From NCBI RefSeq assembly GCF_022953055.1, contig NZ_JALJEJ010000003.1:434001-498000 (forward strand): 64,000 nt of DNA, written 5' to 3'. Positions 46,680 through 54,246 of the stretch are shown one piece after another; positions within the stretch are counted from its first letter, which is position 1; every line of letters begins with the position of its first letter. The notes below the pieces were generated by a model. That model was not told the origin of the DNA and did not search any database. It worked only from the letters and a program-made list of their open reading frames with translations. The translations under genes and the position numbers were made by a program. Origin of the DNA: Mucilaginibacter straminoryzae (GTDB lineage Bacteria; Bacteroidota; Bacteroidia; Sphingobacteriales; Sphingobacteriaceae).

Positions 46680-47824
46680 GCGTGTTAAAAAGAATACTAT
46701 TTATCGATCGCGACGGAACGCTGATTACTGAACCGGCCGACCAGCAGATTGATTCGTTCCACAAACTGGAGTTTTACCCGAAGGCTTTACAGTATCTGCC
46801 CAAAATTGCAGCAGAGTTAGACTTTGAACTGGTGATGGTCAGCAACCAGGACGGTTTGGGTACAGTTAGTCACCCCGAAGAGAACTTTTGGCCAGTGCAC
46901 GAGCTGATCATTAAAACCTTTGCCAATGAAGGGGTTATCTTCTCTGCCCAGCATATCGATAAAACGTTTCCGGCAGATAATGCCCCTACGCGTAAGCCTG
47001 GCATAGGCATGCTAACCGCCTATTTCGACCGGTCTAAGTATGATTTGGCCAATTCTTATGTAATCGGTGACCGTAAAAATGATGTGTTACTGGCTAAAAA
47101 TCTGGGTTGTAAGTCAATCTGGTTAAATAATCAGTCTAACTTAGGTGGAAGCGAATTTACATCAGAAGAAAACGAATCGGTAAAAGGATCCATCGCCTTG
47201 GAAACCACTGACTGGCAGCGCATTTACGAGTTCTTGAAACTGGGTGAGCGCGAAGTGGAGCACCGCCGTACCACTAAAGAGACCGATATCTACATCAAAA
47301 TTAACCTGGACGGCAAAGGCGACGCTAAGATCAGTACCGGTGTGCATTTCTTCGACCATATGCTGGATCAGATTGCCCGTCACGGCAGTATCGACCTGAC
47401 CGTTGATGCTAAAGGAGACCTCCACATCGACGAGCACCATACCATTGAGGATACCGGCATTGCCCTGGGCGAAGTTTTTGCAACAGCTTTAGGCGATAAA
47501 CGGGGCATTGAGCGTTACGGTTTCTGCCTGCCGATGGACGATTGCCTGGCGCAGGTATCCATAGATTTTGGTGGCCGCAACTGGCTGATGTGGGATGCCG
47601 AATTTAAACGCGAAAAGATAGGCGAAATGCCGACAGAGATGTTCTACCATTTCTTTAAATCTTTTTCAGACGCGGCAAAATGCAACCTGAACATTAAAGC
47701 GGAAGGCCAGAACGAACATCACAAAATAGAAGCTATCTTTAAAGCTTTTGCCAAAGCCATTAAAATGGCTGTAAGAAGAGACGCTAACAATATGGTTTTA
47801 CCAAGCACTAAGGGAGTGCTATAA
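46676..47824 (+). CDS. hisB: Bifunctional histidinol-phosphatase/imidazoleglycerol-phosphate dehydratase
   Basis: 382 residues in two domains. Residues about 1-165 are a HAD phosphatase (F-I-D-R-D-G-T-L nucleophile block, V-S-N-Q-D-G, I-G-D-R-K-N-D). Residues about 195-382 are the dehydratase with two metal-binding histidine clusters, E-H-H-T-I-E-D-T and N-E-H-H-K-I-E. It catalyses two non-adjacent steps of histidine synthesis. It overlaps hisC by 4 bp, and its TAA (47822-47824) is directly followed by the left end of the DUF559-carrying element. Confidence 0.96.
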   Translation: MSVLKRILFIDRDGTLITEPADQQIDSFHKLEFYPKALQYLPKIAAELDFELVMVSNQDGLGTVSHPEENFWPVHELIIKTFANEGVIFSAQHIDKTFPADNAPTRKPGIGMLTAYFDRSKYDLANSYVIGDRKNDVLLAKNLGCKSIWLNNQSNLGGSEFTSEENESVKGSIALETTDWQRIYEFLKLGEREVEHRRTTKETDIYIKINLDGKGDAKISTGVHFFDHMLDQIARHGSIDLTVDAKGDLHIDEHHTIEDTGIALGEVFATALGDKRGIERYGFCLPMDDCLAQVSIDFGGRNWLMWDAEFKREKIGEMPTEMFYHFFKSFSDAAKCNLNIKAEGQNEHHKIEAIFKAFAKAIKMAVRRDANNMVLPSTKGVL

Positions 47825-48276
47825 GCCCCCCTACCCCCCTGAAGGGGGAGTTTAAATTAAATATGAGCAAAAAATTATCCCTGGCGGCTAACGGCATGGT
47901 TTTCGACAACGCAAAACACCTGCGTTATAATCCAACTGCTGCTGAGAGGCTACTTTGGGGATATCTAAGCAATAATCAATTAGGCTGTAAATTTCGCAGG
48001 CAGCACCCGCTTGGTGCATATATTGCCGATTTTTATTCTTATCAACACAAGTTAGTTATAGAGGTAGACGGCAGCATACACAACCTACAAGAAGTTAGGC
48101 AGAACGACATTGAAAAAGAAGCTTACTTTCAAAGCGAGGGAATAAAAACAGTTCGTTTTACAAACAAAGAGGTTTTGGTGGAAACAGAAATCGTGATAGA
48201 TAAAATTAAACAAGAAATAGTTTCGTTACCAACTGTTTCAAGCGAAAAGCTCCCCCTTCAGGGGGCTGGGGGGGGC
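47825..48276 (+). mobile_element. DUF559-carrying element bounded by GC-rich inverted repeats
   Basis: The left end 47825-47850 (GCCCCCCTACCCCCC plus TGAAGGGGGAG) and right end 48250-48276 (CTCCCCCTTCAGGGGG plus CTGGGGGGGGC) are near-perfect inverted copies of one another. Between them is only the start of the DUF559 nuclease frame (ATG 47863) with AT-rich flanks. The element begins at the base after the hisB stop and ends at the first HisH codon. Short versions with the same ends but no gene lie at 44124-44205, 51685-51774 and 52831-52906. This is not a known IS type and no transposase is present, so mobility is inferred. Confidence 0.75.
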
Positions 48277-48864
48277 ATTGGAATTGTGCGCTACGGCGCA
48301 GGTAATATTTTCTCGCTTACTTCGGCATTGGACCGTCTGGGGCTTGCTTACGGCATGATCCATAAAGAAGCAGACTTTGAACAGTTCGACCGTTATATCA
48401 TACCCGGCGTAGGTCATGCGGGTGCTGCTATGGCAAAGCTACAGGAAACCGGACTGGTGCCTAAGATCAAAGCGTTGAAGAAACCAACGCTCGGGGTTTG
48501 CGTCGGCATGCAGTTGCTTACCTCCTACTCTGAAGAAGGTAATGCCGATCTGCTGGACATCATCCCGGTAAAGACGCTGAGATTCCCGGAAACGGAAGGT
48601 TTTAAAGTACCGCACACGGGGTGGAACAAGGTTTTCTCGCAAAAAGACAATCCTTTATTTGAAAATATCCCTCACGGTTCGCATTTTTACTTTGTACATT
48701 CGTATTTCATTGAGTTTAACGAGGCATATACTTTAGCCTCAACAGATTATATTAACACTTTTTCGGCATCAATTTGGCATGACAACTTCTTTGGAGTACA
48801 GTTCCATCCTGAAAAATCAGGCGAATACGGGGAAGTCCTACTTAAAAACTTTACAAAAATCTAA
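47863..48864 (+). CDS. hisH: Fusion of a DUF559 endonuclease-like domain to HisH glutamine amidotransferase
   Basis: 333 residues. Residues about 14-125 are a DUF559 (Vsr/PD-(D/E)XK-like) domain with intact conserved residues: T-A-A-E-R-L-L-W, K-F-R-R-Q-H-P-L-G, the A-D-F-Y Asp, I-E-V-D-G and V-R-F-T-N. A linker [11 protein letters not shown] is encoded by the right-hand repeat. From Ile139 on it is HisH: G-I-V-R-Y-G-A-G-N, catalytic Cys in G-V-C-V-G-M-Q, and His-Glu in Q-F-H-P-E-K. HisH supplies ammonia to HisF. The HisH part has no ATG of its own (ATT at 48277, GTG at 48286), so it is made as a fusion or from a rare start. Confidence 0.9.
   Translation: MSKKLSLAANGMVFDNAKHLRYNPTAAERLLWGYLSNNQLGCKFRRQHPLGAYIADFYSYQHKLVIEVDGSIHNLQEVRQNDIEKEAYFQSEGIKTVRFTNKEVLVETEIVIDKIKQEIVSLPTVSSEKLPLQGAGGGIGIVRYGAGNIFSLTSALDRLGLAYGMIHKEADFEQFDRYIIPGVGHAGAAMAKLQETGLVPKIKALKKPTLGVCVGMQLLTSYSEEGNADLLDIIPVKTLRFPETEGFKVPHTGWNKVFSQKDNPLFENIPHGSHFYFVHSYFIEFNEAYTLASTDYINTFSASIWHDNFFGVQFHPEKSGEYGEVLLKNFTKI
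48250..48276. repeat. G-form border element read through as the HisH linker
   Basis: CTCCCCCTTCAGGGGG followed by CTGGGGGGGGC lies in frame and encodes L-P-L-Q-G-A-G-G-G. It ends directly before ATT-GGA-ATT-GTG, the first codons of the HisH domain. In the sister copy at 51749-51774 the base triplet at the same place is ATG. Confidence 0.8.
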
Positions 48865-48868
48865 AGGC

Positions 48869-49618
48869 ATGTATATTATTCCTGCAATCGACATTTTAAA
48901 CCGCAAGGTGGTACGTCTTCGCGAAGGCGACTATGAGCAGGTAACGCAGTATGACGTTACACTGGAAGAAATGATCGAGCGCTACCAATCTAACGGTACA
49001 AACTTTATTCACGTGATAGACCTTAACGGTGCAAAGAACGACTTCAGCAACCAGGAGTACCTGTTCAGCGTGATTAAAAAAACAGATATGAAGGTACAGT
49101 ACGGCGGTGGCGTACGCAGCATTGATAAAGTTAAGGAACTGATTGATGCAGGCGTTCACCGTGTTATTGTAGGCACCCAGGCCATCACCAATCCTTCGTT
49201 TCTGGAGGACCTGAGCAAGGAACTTTGCGGTAAGGAAAAATGCTCTGATTCTATCGTAGTAGCTATTGACGTGCTGGACGAGGTAATCAAATATTCAGGC
49301 TGGATGGAAAGCTCACCCATCAAACTGATGGACTACGTGGATAAGTGTTTGCAACTGGGCTTCTTCCGCTTTCTTTGTACAGATATCGGTAAAGACGGTA
49401 AGCTGGGCGGCGCAGGTATCGAGCTTTATAAGAAATTGCTGGAACACTCGCCATTTATTAAGCTGATTGCATCGGGCGGCGTAAGCTCTATGAAGGATAT
49501 TGAGCAATTGAGCAAGATCAAGGTAGAATCATGCGTGGTTGGTAAAGCAATCTATGAAGGCAGAATTACAATTGAAGAAGTAAAGAACTGGAACCTGCAG
49601 GCACTGGTATCTATTTAA
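48869..49618 (+). CDS. hisA: ProFAR isomerase
   Basis: 249 residues from the ATG at 48869; longer frames run back through hisH and are not credible. A (beta/alpha)8 barrel: I-I-P-A-I-D-I-L-N-R-K-V-V-R-L, I-D-L-N-G-A, Q-Y-G-G-G-V-R, T-D-I-G-K-D-G and I-A-S-G-G-V-S-S, with the catalytic Asp pair near residue 8 and in T-D. It isomerises the aminoimidazole carboxamide ribotide intermediate (an Amadori rearrangement). It starts 4 nt after the hisH stop. Confidence 0.96.
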   Translation: MYIIPAIDILNRKVVRLREGDYEQVTQYDVTLEEMIERYQSNGTNFIHVIDLNGAKNDFSNQEYLFSVIKKTDMKVQYGGGVRSIDKVKELIDAGVHRVIVGTQAITNPSFLEDLSKELCGKEKCSDSIVVAIDVLDEVIKYSGWMESSPIKLMDYVDKCLQLGFFRFLCTDIGKDGKLGGAGIELYKKLLEHSPFIKLIASGGVSSMKDIEQLSKIKVESCVVGKAIYEGRITIEEVKNWNLQALVSI

Positions 49619-49662
49619 CTTTAGAAGCAAGACTCAAGAAGCAAGAACCAAGACATTAAATG

Positions 49663-49780
49663 CGTCATTGCGAGGAACGAAGCAATCTAAAAATCAAATT
49701 ATTTAATAGTTCGCCCCACGAAGTGAGACATTCTTCTGAATAAAATGAAGAAGATTCCTCGCGATGCTCGGAATGACAAG
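49663..49780. repeat. Composite repeat block in the hisA-hisF spacer
   Basis: 49663-49687 is CGTCATTGCGAGGAACG plus AAGCAATC, a half copy of the GTCATTGCGA family. About 49748-49779 (AGATTCCTCGCGATGCTCGG plus AATGACA) is a related arm of another dispersed family. 49620-49655 before them is built of CAAGA words. No gene is visible in this 176-bp spacer. Confidence 0.7.
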
Positions 49781-49794
49781 CTGGTATAATTCAT

Positions 49795-50601
49795 ATGCCT
49801 TTTGAAAATTTACAACAAACCATAAATTCCCCCTTCAGGGGGCAAGGGAACCTCGCCAAACGCATTGTTCCCTGCCTCGACGTGAAAGATGGCCGCACGG
49901 TAAAAGGTGTAAACTTTGTAGACCTGCGCGATGCGGGCGACCCCGTGGAACTGGCCTGGAACTATTCGCAGCAGGGTGCAGATGAGCTGGTTTTCCTGGA
50001 TATTACAGCAACGCACGAGCGGCGCAAAACCATGGTAGAGCTGGTGAAAGCTGTTGCCCGGCAGATTAATATCCCCTTCACCATTGGTGGTGGGATCAAT
50101 GAAATCAGCGATGCTGATGCCTTGCTGAATGCCGGAGCAGATAAAATCTCTATCAATTCCGCAGCCGTAAGAAATCCACAGTTGATAGACGACCTGGCAA
50201 AGGCATTCGGCGTGCAGTTTGTAATCGTGGCGGTTGATACCCGGCATATAGCTAATCAGAACATCGTACACCTGAATGGCGGCCGTATCGCCACGGACAA
50301 GGAAACTTTAAGCTGGATCTTAGAAGCTGAAAGTCGCGGGGCGGGCGAAATACTGCTTACTTCGATGGATCATGATGGTACTAAGGCCGGTTTCGATAAT
50401 TCCTTGCTGAAGGTGGTGAATGATGCCGTCAACATTCCGGTGATCGCTTCTGGCGGTGCAGGTAATATGCAGCACTTTGTTGATGTATTTGAGCAAACCA
50501 ATGTAGATGCGGCCCTAGCGGCGTCTGTATTTCATTACGGTGAAATCTTGATCCCGGATTTGAAATCAGAACTAAGAAAGCACCTTATCAATGTAAGATA
50601 A
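49795..50601 (+). CDS. hisF: Imidazole glycerol phosphate synthase subunit HisF, with repeat-derived N-terminus
   Basis: 268 residues. The conserved HisF start [22 protein letters not shown] only begins at about residue 20. The first 19 residues include S-P-F-R-G-Q-G-N, coded by a G-form element (49827-49847). The barrel is otherwise complete: catalytic Asp in C-L-D-V, Asp in V-A-V-D-T-R, G-G-G-I-N, and I-A-S-G-G-A-G. It makes imidazole glycerol phosphate with ammonia from HisH. No ATG lies at the usual start; the codon before C-T-C is AAC. Its TAA overlaps the next ATG by one base. Confidence 0.95.
   Translation: MPFENLQQTINSPFRGQGNLAKRIVPCLDVKDGRTVKGVNFVDLRDAGDPVELAWNYSQQGADELVFLDITATHERRKTMVELVKAVARQINIPFTIGGGINEISDADALLNAGADKISINSAAVRNPQLIDDLAKAFGVQFVIVAVDTRHIANQNIVHLNGGRIATDKETLSWILEAESRGAGEILLTSMDHDGTKAGFDNSLLKVVNDAVNIPVIASGGAGNMQHFVDVFEQTNVDAALAASVFHYGEILIPDLKSELRKHLINVR
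49827..49847. repeat. Single G-form element inside the hisF 5' coding region
   Basis: TTCCCCCTTCAGGGGGCAAGG matches the 5' part of the G-form elements at 48250 and 51749. It lies directly before AAC-CTC-GCC, the codons where HisF proteins normally begin, and is translated as part of the protein. No C-form partner is seen upstream. Confidence 0.75.
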
Positions 50602-51113
50602 TGCACCCTCAACTGGAAACCGAACGACTGATCCTGCGCGAAATGCGCGAGGAAGACGCAGCTGGAATGCTGGAACTAAACAGCGATCCTGAAGTAGTAC
50701 AATATACCGGCGACGGTCCGTTCGAGGATATTGATGAAGCATTAGCACTTATTCGCGGGTACGACCAGTATCGCAAATATCAAATGGGTCGTCTGAATAT
50801 GTTCCTGAAAACTACCGGTGAATATATCGGTTGGTGCGGGCTAAAATATCATGCAGAAGACGGACTTGTAGATTTAGGTTATCGGCTGCATAAACGCTAC
50901 TGGGGTAAAGGTTATGCTACGGAAGCTTCAATTGTATGCCTCAACTACGGTTTCAACACCTTACATTTGGAAAAAATTATAGCTACCGCCATGGTTCCAA
51001 ATACAGCTTCTATCAACGTGATGAAGAAGCTGGGAATGCAGTTCAGCCATCAGCAAGATTGCGATGATAAACCGGGGGTAGTTTATGTGATTACAAAAGA
51101 TCAATGGAAATAG
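50601..51113 (+). CDS. GNAT N-acetyltransferase of the RimJ/RimL type, within the his operon
   Basis: 170 residues. The start [11 protein letters not shown], the acetyl-CoA loop [16 protein letters not shown] and the end [17 protein letters not shown] are standard for Acetyltransf_3. The substrate (often a protein N-terminus, an amino acid or a drug) is unknown. Its ATG overlaps the hisF stop by one base and its end overlaps hisIE by 10 bp, so it is firmly part of the operon. A role in histidine metabolism is inference only. Confidence 0.9.
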   Translation: MHPQLETERLILREMREEDAAGMLELNSDPEVVQYTGDGPFEDIDEALALIRGYDQYRKYQMGRLNMFLKTTGEYIGWCGLKYHAEDGLVDLGYRLHKRYWGKGYATEASIVCLNYGFNTLHLEKIIATAMVPNTASINVMKKLGMQFSHQQDCDDKPGVVYVITKDQWK

Positions 51114-51742
51114 ATTTTGATAAAACCGGCGGATTGGTACCCGTTGTTATTCAGGATAACCAGACCTTGGAAGTACTGATGCTGGGCTATATGAACCACG
51201 AGGCCTACGAAAAGACGGTAAAAGAAAACGTTGTTACCTTCTTCTCCCGCTCTAAAAACCGCCTTTGGACCAAAGGCGAAACCAGCGGCAACTTCCTGCA
51301 CGTAAAAAGCATTCATATTGATTGCGATCAGGATACCATCCTGATTAAGGTTCATCCAAAAGGTGCTACCTGCCATACCGGCTCGCGCAGCTGCTTTAAC
51401 ACCACTTACAATCAGAATTTCATCCTCGAACTGGAGAATATTATCCGAGACCGTTACGAGAACCCGGTTGAAGGCTCTTATGTAAATAAACTTCGCAACA
51501 AAGGTTTGAACAAAATAGCACAGAAAGTTGGCGAAGAAGGTGTAGAAACCGTGATTGCAGCACTGGCGGAAACCGAGACAGACTTGATTAACGAATCCTC
51601 CGACCTGGTGTTCCACCTGCTGGTACTTTTGCGAGAGAAAGGCTTATCGTTGGAAACGATAGCTAAGAATTTAGAGGGAAGGCATACCCCCCAGCCCCCT
51701 GAAGGGGGAGCTAGCCAAGCTATTAATTCCAATAAAAACTAA
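51104..51742 (+). CDS. hisIE: Bifunctional phosphoribosyl-AMP cyclohydrolase/phosphoribosyl-ATP pyrophosphatase
   Basis: 212 residues. HisI part (about 1-105): [11 protein letters not shown], with the zinc cysteines in G-A-T-C-H-T-G and R-S-C-F. HisE part (about 110-192): [12 protein letters not shown] and [12 protein letters not shown]. It carries out steps two and three of the pathway. The last roughly 20 residues, from [10 protein letters not shown], are encoded by a C-form element (51685-51711) and are not part of the usual protein. It closes the his gene set. Confidence 0.95.
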   Translation: MEIDFDKTGGLVPVVIQDNQTLEVLMLGYMNHEAYEKTVKENVVTFFSRSKNRLWTKGETSGNFLHVKSIHIDCDQDTILIKVHPKGATCHTGSRSCFNTTYNQNFILELENIIRDRYENPVEGSYVNKLRNKGLNKIAQKVGEEGVETVIAALAETETDLINESSDLVFHLLVLLREKGLSLETIAKNLEGRHTPQPPEGGASQAINSNKN

Positions 51743-51774
51743 CTTAACATTCCCCCTTCAGGGGGTTAGGGGGC
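51685..51774. repeat. Inverted pair of GC-rich border elements between hisIE and the WD40 gene
   Basis: The C-form 51685-51711 (CCCCCCAGCCCCC plus TGAAGGGGGAGC) overlaps the hisIE 3' end. The G-form 51749-51774 (ATTCCCCCTTCAGGGGG plus TTAGGGGGC) ends exactly before the next gene's ATG at 51775. A 37-bp AT-rich centre separates them. The structure equals the DUF559 element without its gene. Confidence 0.8.
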
Positions 51775-52677
51775 ATGAACGCTACACTATCTTTTGAACT
51801 TACCGGACACCAAAACCCTATCTTTTGTGCAGAACTGTCGCAGAAGCCGGGAATATTATTTACTGCCGGTAATGACAGGGGTGTTGTAGAATGGAGCATT
51901 CCTGAAAAAGCCTTTATCAAGGTAATGTTCCCCGTAAATGCTTCGGTATACGCATTACATTGCCCCGAAGGCTTTCCATATCTTATTGCGGGTACCCGTA
52001 GTGGCGAAGTCATCGTATTTGACTTTATTGAACAAAAGGTTACGCATAGGCTGCAGCATCATATCAAGCCCATATTTGATATAAAAACCATCAAAAGTAA
52101 AAGCGAATTGTTAGTGGCGTCGGAAGATGGAAGCGTTTCCGTATGGGATTTAAAAACACTCTCGCTCCTGCACCACTTTGTGGTATCGGTAGATACGATC
52201 CGCTCTATTGCAATCTCTCCGGACGAGCAACAAATTGCTTTTGGCTGCCGCGACCATAGCGTAAGAGTTTACAAGGCGGAAGATTTTAGTCATACCGGTA
52301 CATTGACAGGCCATACCATGGCGGTATTTACAACAGCATTTTCTCCGGATGGCAGTTTATTGATTTCCGGCGCGCGCGATGCCCAGGTAAAAGTTTGGGA
52401 TAGCATCAGCCATCAGCTAATCAAAAACATCCCTGCGCATTTATTTGCTGTAAACCACATCTGCTTCCACCCTACCCGCCCATACTTTGCTACGGCAAGC
52501 ATGGATAAAAGCATTAAGATCTGGGGTGTAGATGATTTTAGACTTTATAAGATTATCAGCCGCGAAAAGGGCTACCCCAGCCATCTGCTGTCTGTTAATA
52601 AACTGACCTGGAACGACAACCAACTAATTTCCGTCAGCGATGATAAAAGGGTGTTAGGCTGGGATAGAGAGTTTTAG
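51775..52677 (+). CDS. WD40-repeat beta-propeller protein
   Basis: 300 residues with about seven WD40 units; clear blades include S-V-W-D-L-K-T, V-R-V-Y-K-A-E, V-K-V-W-D-S-I, I-K-I-W-G-V-D and V-L-G-W-D-R, preceded by G-H-x-x-x-V-type loops (T-L-T-G-H-T-M-A-V-F). There is no signal peptide, so it is a cytoplasmic scaffold. The partner is unknown. It starts at the edge of a border element, 32 nt after the hisIE stop, and may be read as the last gene of the his transcript. No link to histidine synthesis is known to me. Confidence 0.9.
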   Translation: MNATLSFELTGHQNPIFCAELSQKPGILFTAGNDRGVVEWSIPEKAFIKVMFPVNASVYALHCPEGFPYLIAGTRSGEVIVFDFIEQKVTHRLQHHIKPIFDIKTIKSKSELLVASEDGSVSVWDLKTLSLLHHFVVSVDTIRSIAISPDEQQIAFGCRDHSVRVYKAEDFSHTGTLTGHTMAVFTTAFSPDGSLLISGARDAQVKVWDSISHQLIKNIPAHLFAVNHICFHPTRPYFATASMDKSIKIWGVDDFRLYKIISREKGYPSHLLSVNKLTWNDNQLISVSDDKRVLGWDREF

Positions 52678-52865
52678 GGCAAAGAAGCAGTAGGCGAGAT
52701 CTTAACTTCAAAAGCCGACCGAATCAAGACGGCTTAGGCATTAAGTTTTAACAGAGTGTTGAGCTGACAACAAGAGTAGAGCACGTGCGATTCCATCCCT
52801 CGGGAAGGAGAAGGAAGGGGTAAATAACGAACCCCTCCCTACCCCTCCCAGTGGGAGGGAGCATT
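52678..52865. repeat. Repeat-filled spacer after the WD40 gene
   Basis: 52794-52820 (CCATCCCTCGGGAAGG plus AGAAGGAAGGGG) is a diverged G-form. 52831-52862 (ACCCCTCCCTACCCC plus TCCCAGTGGGAGGGAGC) is a C-form. No gene or promoter is visible in this 188-bp stretch, which separates the convergent WD40 and NlpC/P60 genes. Confidence 0.65.
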
Positions 52866-52906
52866 TTAAAGCCCCTCTCTTTTCGGAGAGGGGTTTGGGG
52901 AGAGGC
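52831..52906. repeat. Third short inverted pair of border elements
   Basis: The C-form 52831-52862 and G-form 52871-52906 (GCCCCTCTCTTTTCGG plus AGAGGGGTTTGGGGAGAGGC) are inverted, with an 8-bp AT centre. Relative to the minus-strand NlpC/P60 gene, the second copy is in C-form at its 3' end, obeying the same orientation rule. Confidence 0.75.
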
Positions 52907-53654
52907 TGTACCGCTTTATAATCCTCAACTTATGCGTATACCGCTTAAACTCTTCCGAGTAAATACCATGGTCGTCTAACTTTTCAATCTTCACTTTTCC
53001 GGATGCATGGATAATCTGCTCCTTGTTCAGCATCATACCCACGTGTACAATCCGGCCTTCGTCGTTATCAAAAAAAGCAAGATCGCCTTCCTTCACCTCG
53101 GGCAGGAAGTCTACCAGCTCGCCCTGCTCCGCCTGCAGGTACGCGTCGCGCTTCAGCAATATCCCTTTCTGCCTGAAAATAGCCTGCACAAAACCCGAAC
53201 AGTCGATACCGAAATGCGTCCGGCCGCCCCAAAGGTAAGGCGTGTTCAAAAACGAGCGTGCCATGCTTACCAGGCTTTGTTTATGTTCTATAATTCCATG
53301 AAGCCTGTACTGCTCCCCTGCTATTTCAAAGGTATCTCCGGCATGCTTAGGTAATGAACAACCAAAAGGCAGGTAAAGTGTACTGTTATCTTTTTGCTTT
53401 TGAATTACGGTCACGGCGCTGTTGGTCAACTCCGTATCTGCTTCGATATTTATGGCAGAGGGTAAGTTCTTTACCTGGTTCCAGCTGATCCAGCCCTCGT
53501 AGCCATCTAAGGTAGTAATGATGCGCGTCCACTTCTCGGTGCGTTCCAGTATCTCGTACGTTTCGCCGAATAACAGTTGCGATACCATTTCACTCTGTTC
53601 CCTTGGTTCGGCCCGCATAGGGATGATAGCCAGATGACAAATTCCGTATTCCAT
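52866..53654 (-). CDS. C40 peptidase with N-terminal SH3-like domains (YkfC-like)
   Basis: 262 residues, no signal peptide. An N-terminal bacterial SH3-type region (about 1-130: G-I-C-H-L-A-I-I-P-M-R, L-L-F-G-E-T-Y-E-I-L, G-W-I-S-W) precedes the NlpC/P60 domain (about 135-245): Cys in I-D-C-S-G-F, His in I-V-H-V-G-M-M and I-I-H-A-S-G. The layout matches gamma-D-glutamyl-L-diamino-acid endopeptidases that recycle cell-wall peptides in the cytoplasm. The last residues S-L-S-P-N-P-S-P-K-R-E-G-L are encoded by a border element, not by the family sequence. Confidence 0.9.
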   Translation of the reverse strand: MEYGICHLAIIPMRAEPREQSEMVSQLLFGETYEILERTEKWTRIITTLDGYEGWISWNQVKNLPSAINIEADTELTNSAVTVIQKQKDNSTLYLPFGCSLPKHAGDTFEIAGEQYRLHGIIEHKQSLVSMARSFLNTPYLWGGRTHFGIDCSGFVQAIFRQKGILLKRDAYLQAEQGELVDFLPEVKEGDLAFFDNDEGRIVHVGMMLNKEQIIHASGKVKIEKLDDHGIYSEEFKRYTHKLRIIKRYSLSPNPSPKREGL

Positions 53655-53720
53655 AATTCTTACTCAAATGTATCAGATTATTCCAACGAACGTTATACTT
53701 GCAACATAACTTTTTACACG

Positions 53721-54179
53721 ATGAACACCATTGAAATAATACCATATAATGCCACTTTAGCTCCGTATTTTAAAAGCATCAACCTGGAGTGGATCAGCGA
53801 ATATTTCAAAGTTGAGCCGCACGATATTGAGCAGTTGGAGCACCCTGAAGAAATTATAGCAAACGGCGGCGACATTCTGTTTGCAAAATACAATGATGAA
53901 ATTGTCGGCACCTGCGCACTCATTAAAACCGGTGAGCACGAATATGAACTGGCTAAAATGGGCATCCTTACGCCATTCCGCGGAAAAAAGATCGGCACTA
54001 AACTAATGGAGGCCGTTCTAAAGAGAGCAAAAGAAATGGGGGCGAATAGATTGTGGCTGGGATCGAGCACTAAATTACCGGCAGCGCTAGACTTATATGT
54101 AAAATATGGCTTCAGGCATGTGGCACTGAAACCTTCGCCCTATGCGCGGGCTGATGTCCGGATGGAAATAGAACTATAA
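53721..54179 (+). CDS. GNAT N-acetyltransferase
   Basis: 152 residues from the ATG at 53721; the open frame runs further back into the divergent peptidase gene but the GNAT homology starts at M-N-T-I-E-I. The acetyl-CoA loop is G-I-L-T-P-F-R-G-K-K-I-G-T-K-L, and L-Y-V-K-Y-G-F-R-H-V is the C-terminal motif. The substrate is unknown. TATACTTG (53694-53701) is a likely -7 box. It ends before a bidirectional terminator shared with the ferredoxin gene. Confidence 0.88.
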   Translation: MNTIEIIPYNATLAPYFKSINLEWISEYFKVEPHDIEQLEHPEEIIANGGDILFAKYNDEIVGTCALIKTGEHEYELAKMGILTPFRGKKIGTKLMEAVLKRAKEMGANRLWLGSSTKLPAALDLYVKYGFRHVALKPSPYARADVRMEIEL

Positions 54180-54197
54180 AAGAGCATAAAACAAAAA

Positions 54198-54220
54198 AAG
54201 GGAACGTTATCCGTTCCCTT
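54198..54220. terminator. Bidirectional terminator
   Basis: AAGGGAACG (54198-54206) and CGTTCCCTT (54212-54220) pair around a 5-nt loop, with an A-run in front. The genes on both sides are convergent. Confidence 0.85.
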
Positions 54221-54246
54221 CCATTTCTTCAGTCTGAAAAATAGCT

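Noticed and set aside
47863..48276. DUF559 frame as a frameshift or assembly error in hisH
   Set aside because: The frame is open throughout, both domains are complete, and the flanking repeats explain the junction.
48779..48868. Extended hisA start inside hisH
   Set aside because: The conserved HisA start M-Y-I-I-P-A-I-D begins at 48869; the upstream frame overlaps the HisH C-terminus.
49660..49790. A small gene or tRNA in the hisA-hisF spacer
   Set aside because: The sequence is made of dispersed repeat arms and CAAGA words; no cloverleaf or coding pattern is seen.
53577..53720. Extended start of the GNAT gene at 53577
   Set aside because: The extra segment overlaps the divergent peptidase gene and its promoter region; homology starts at 53721.
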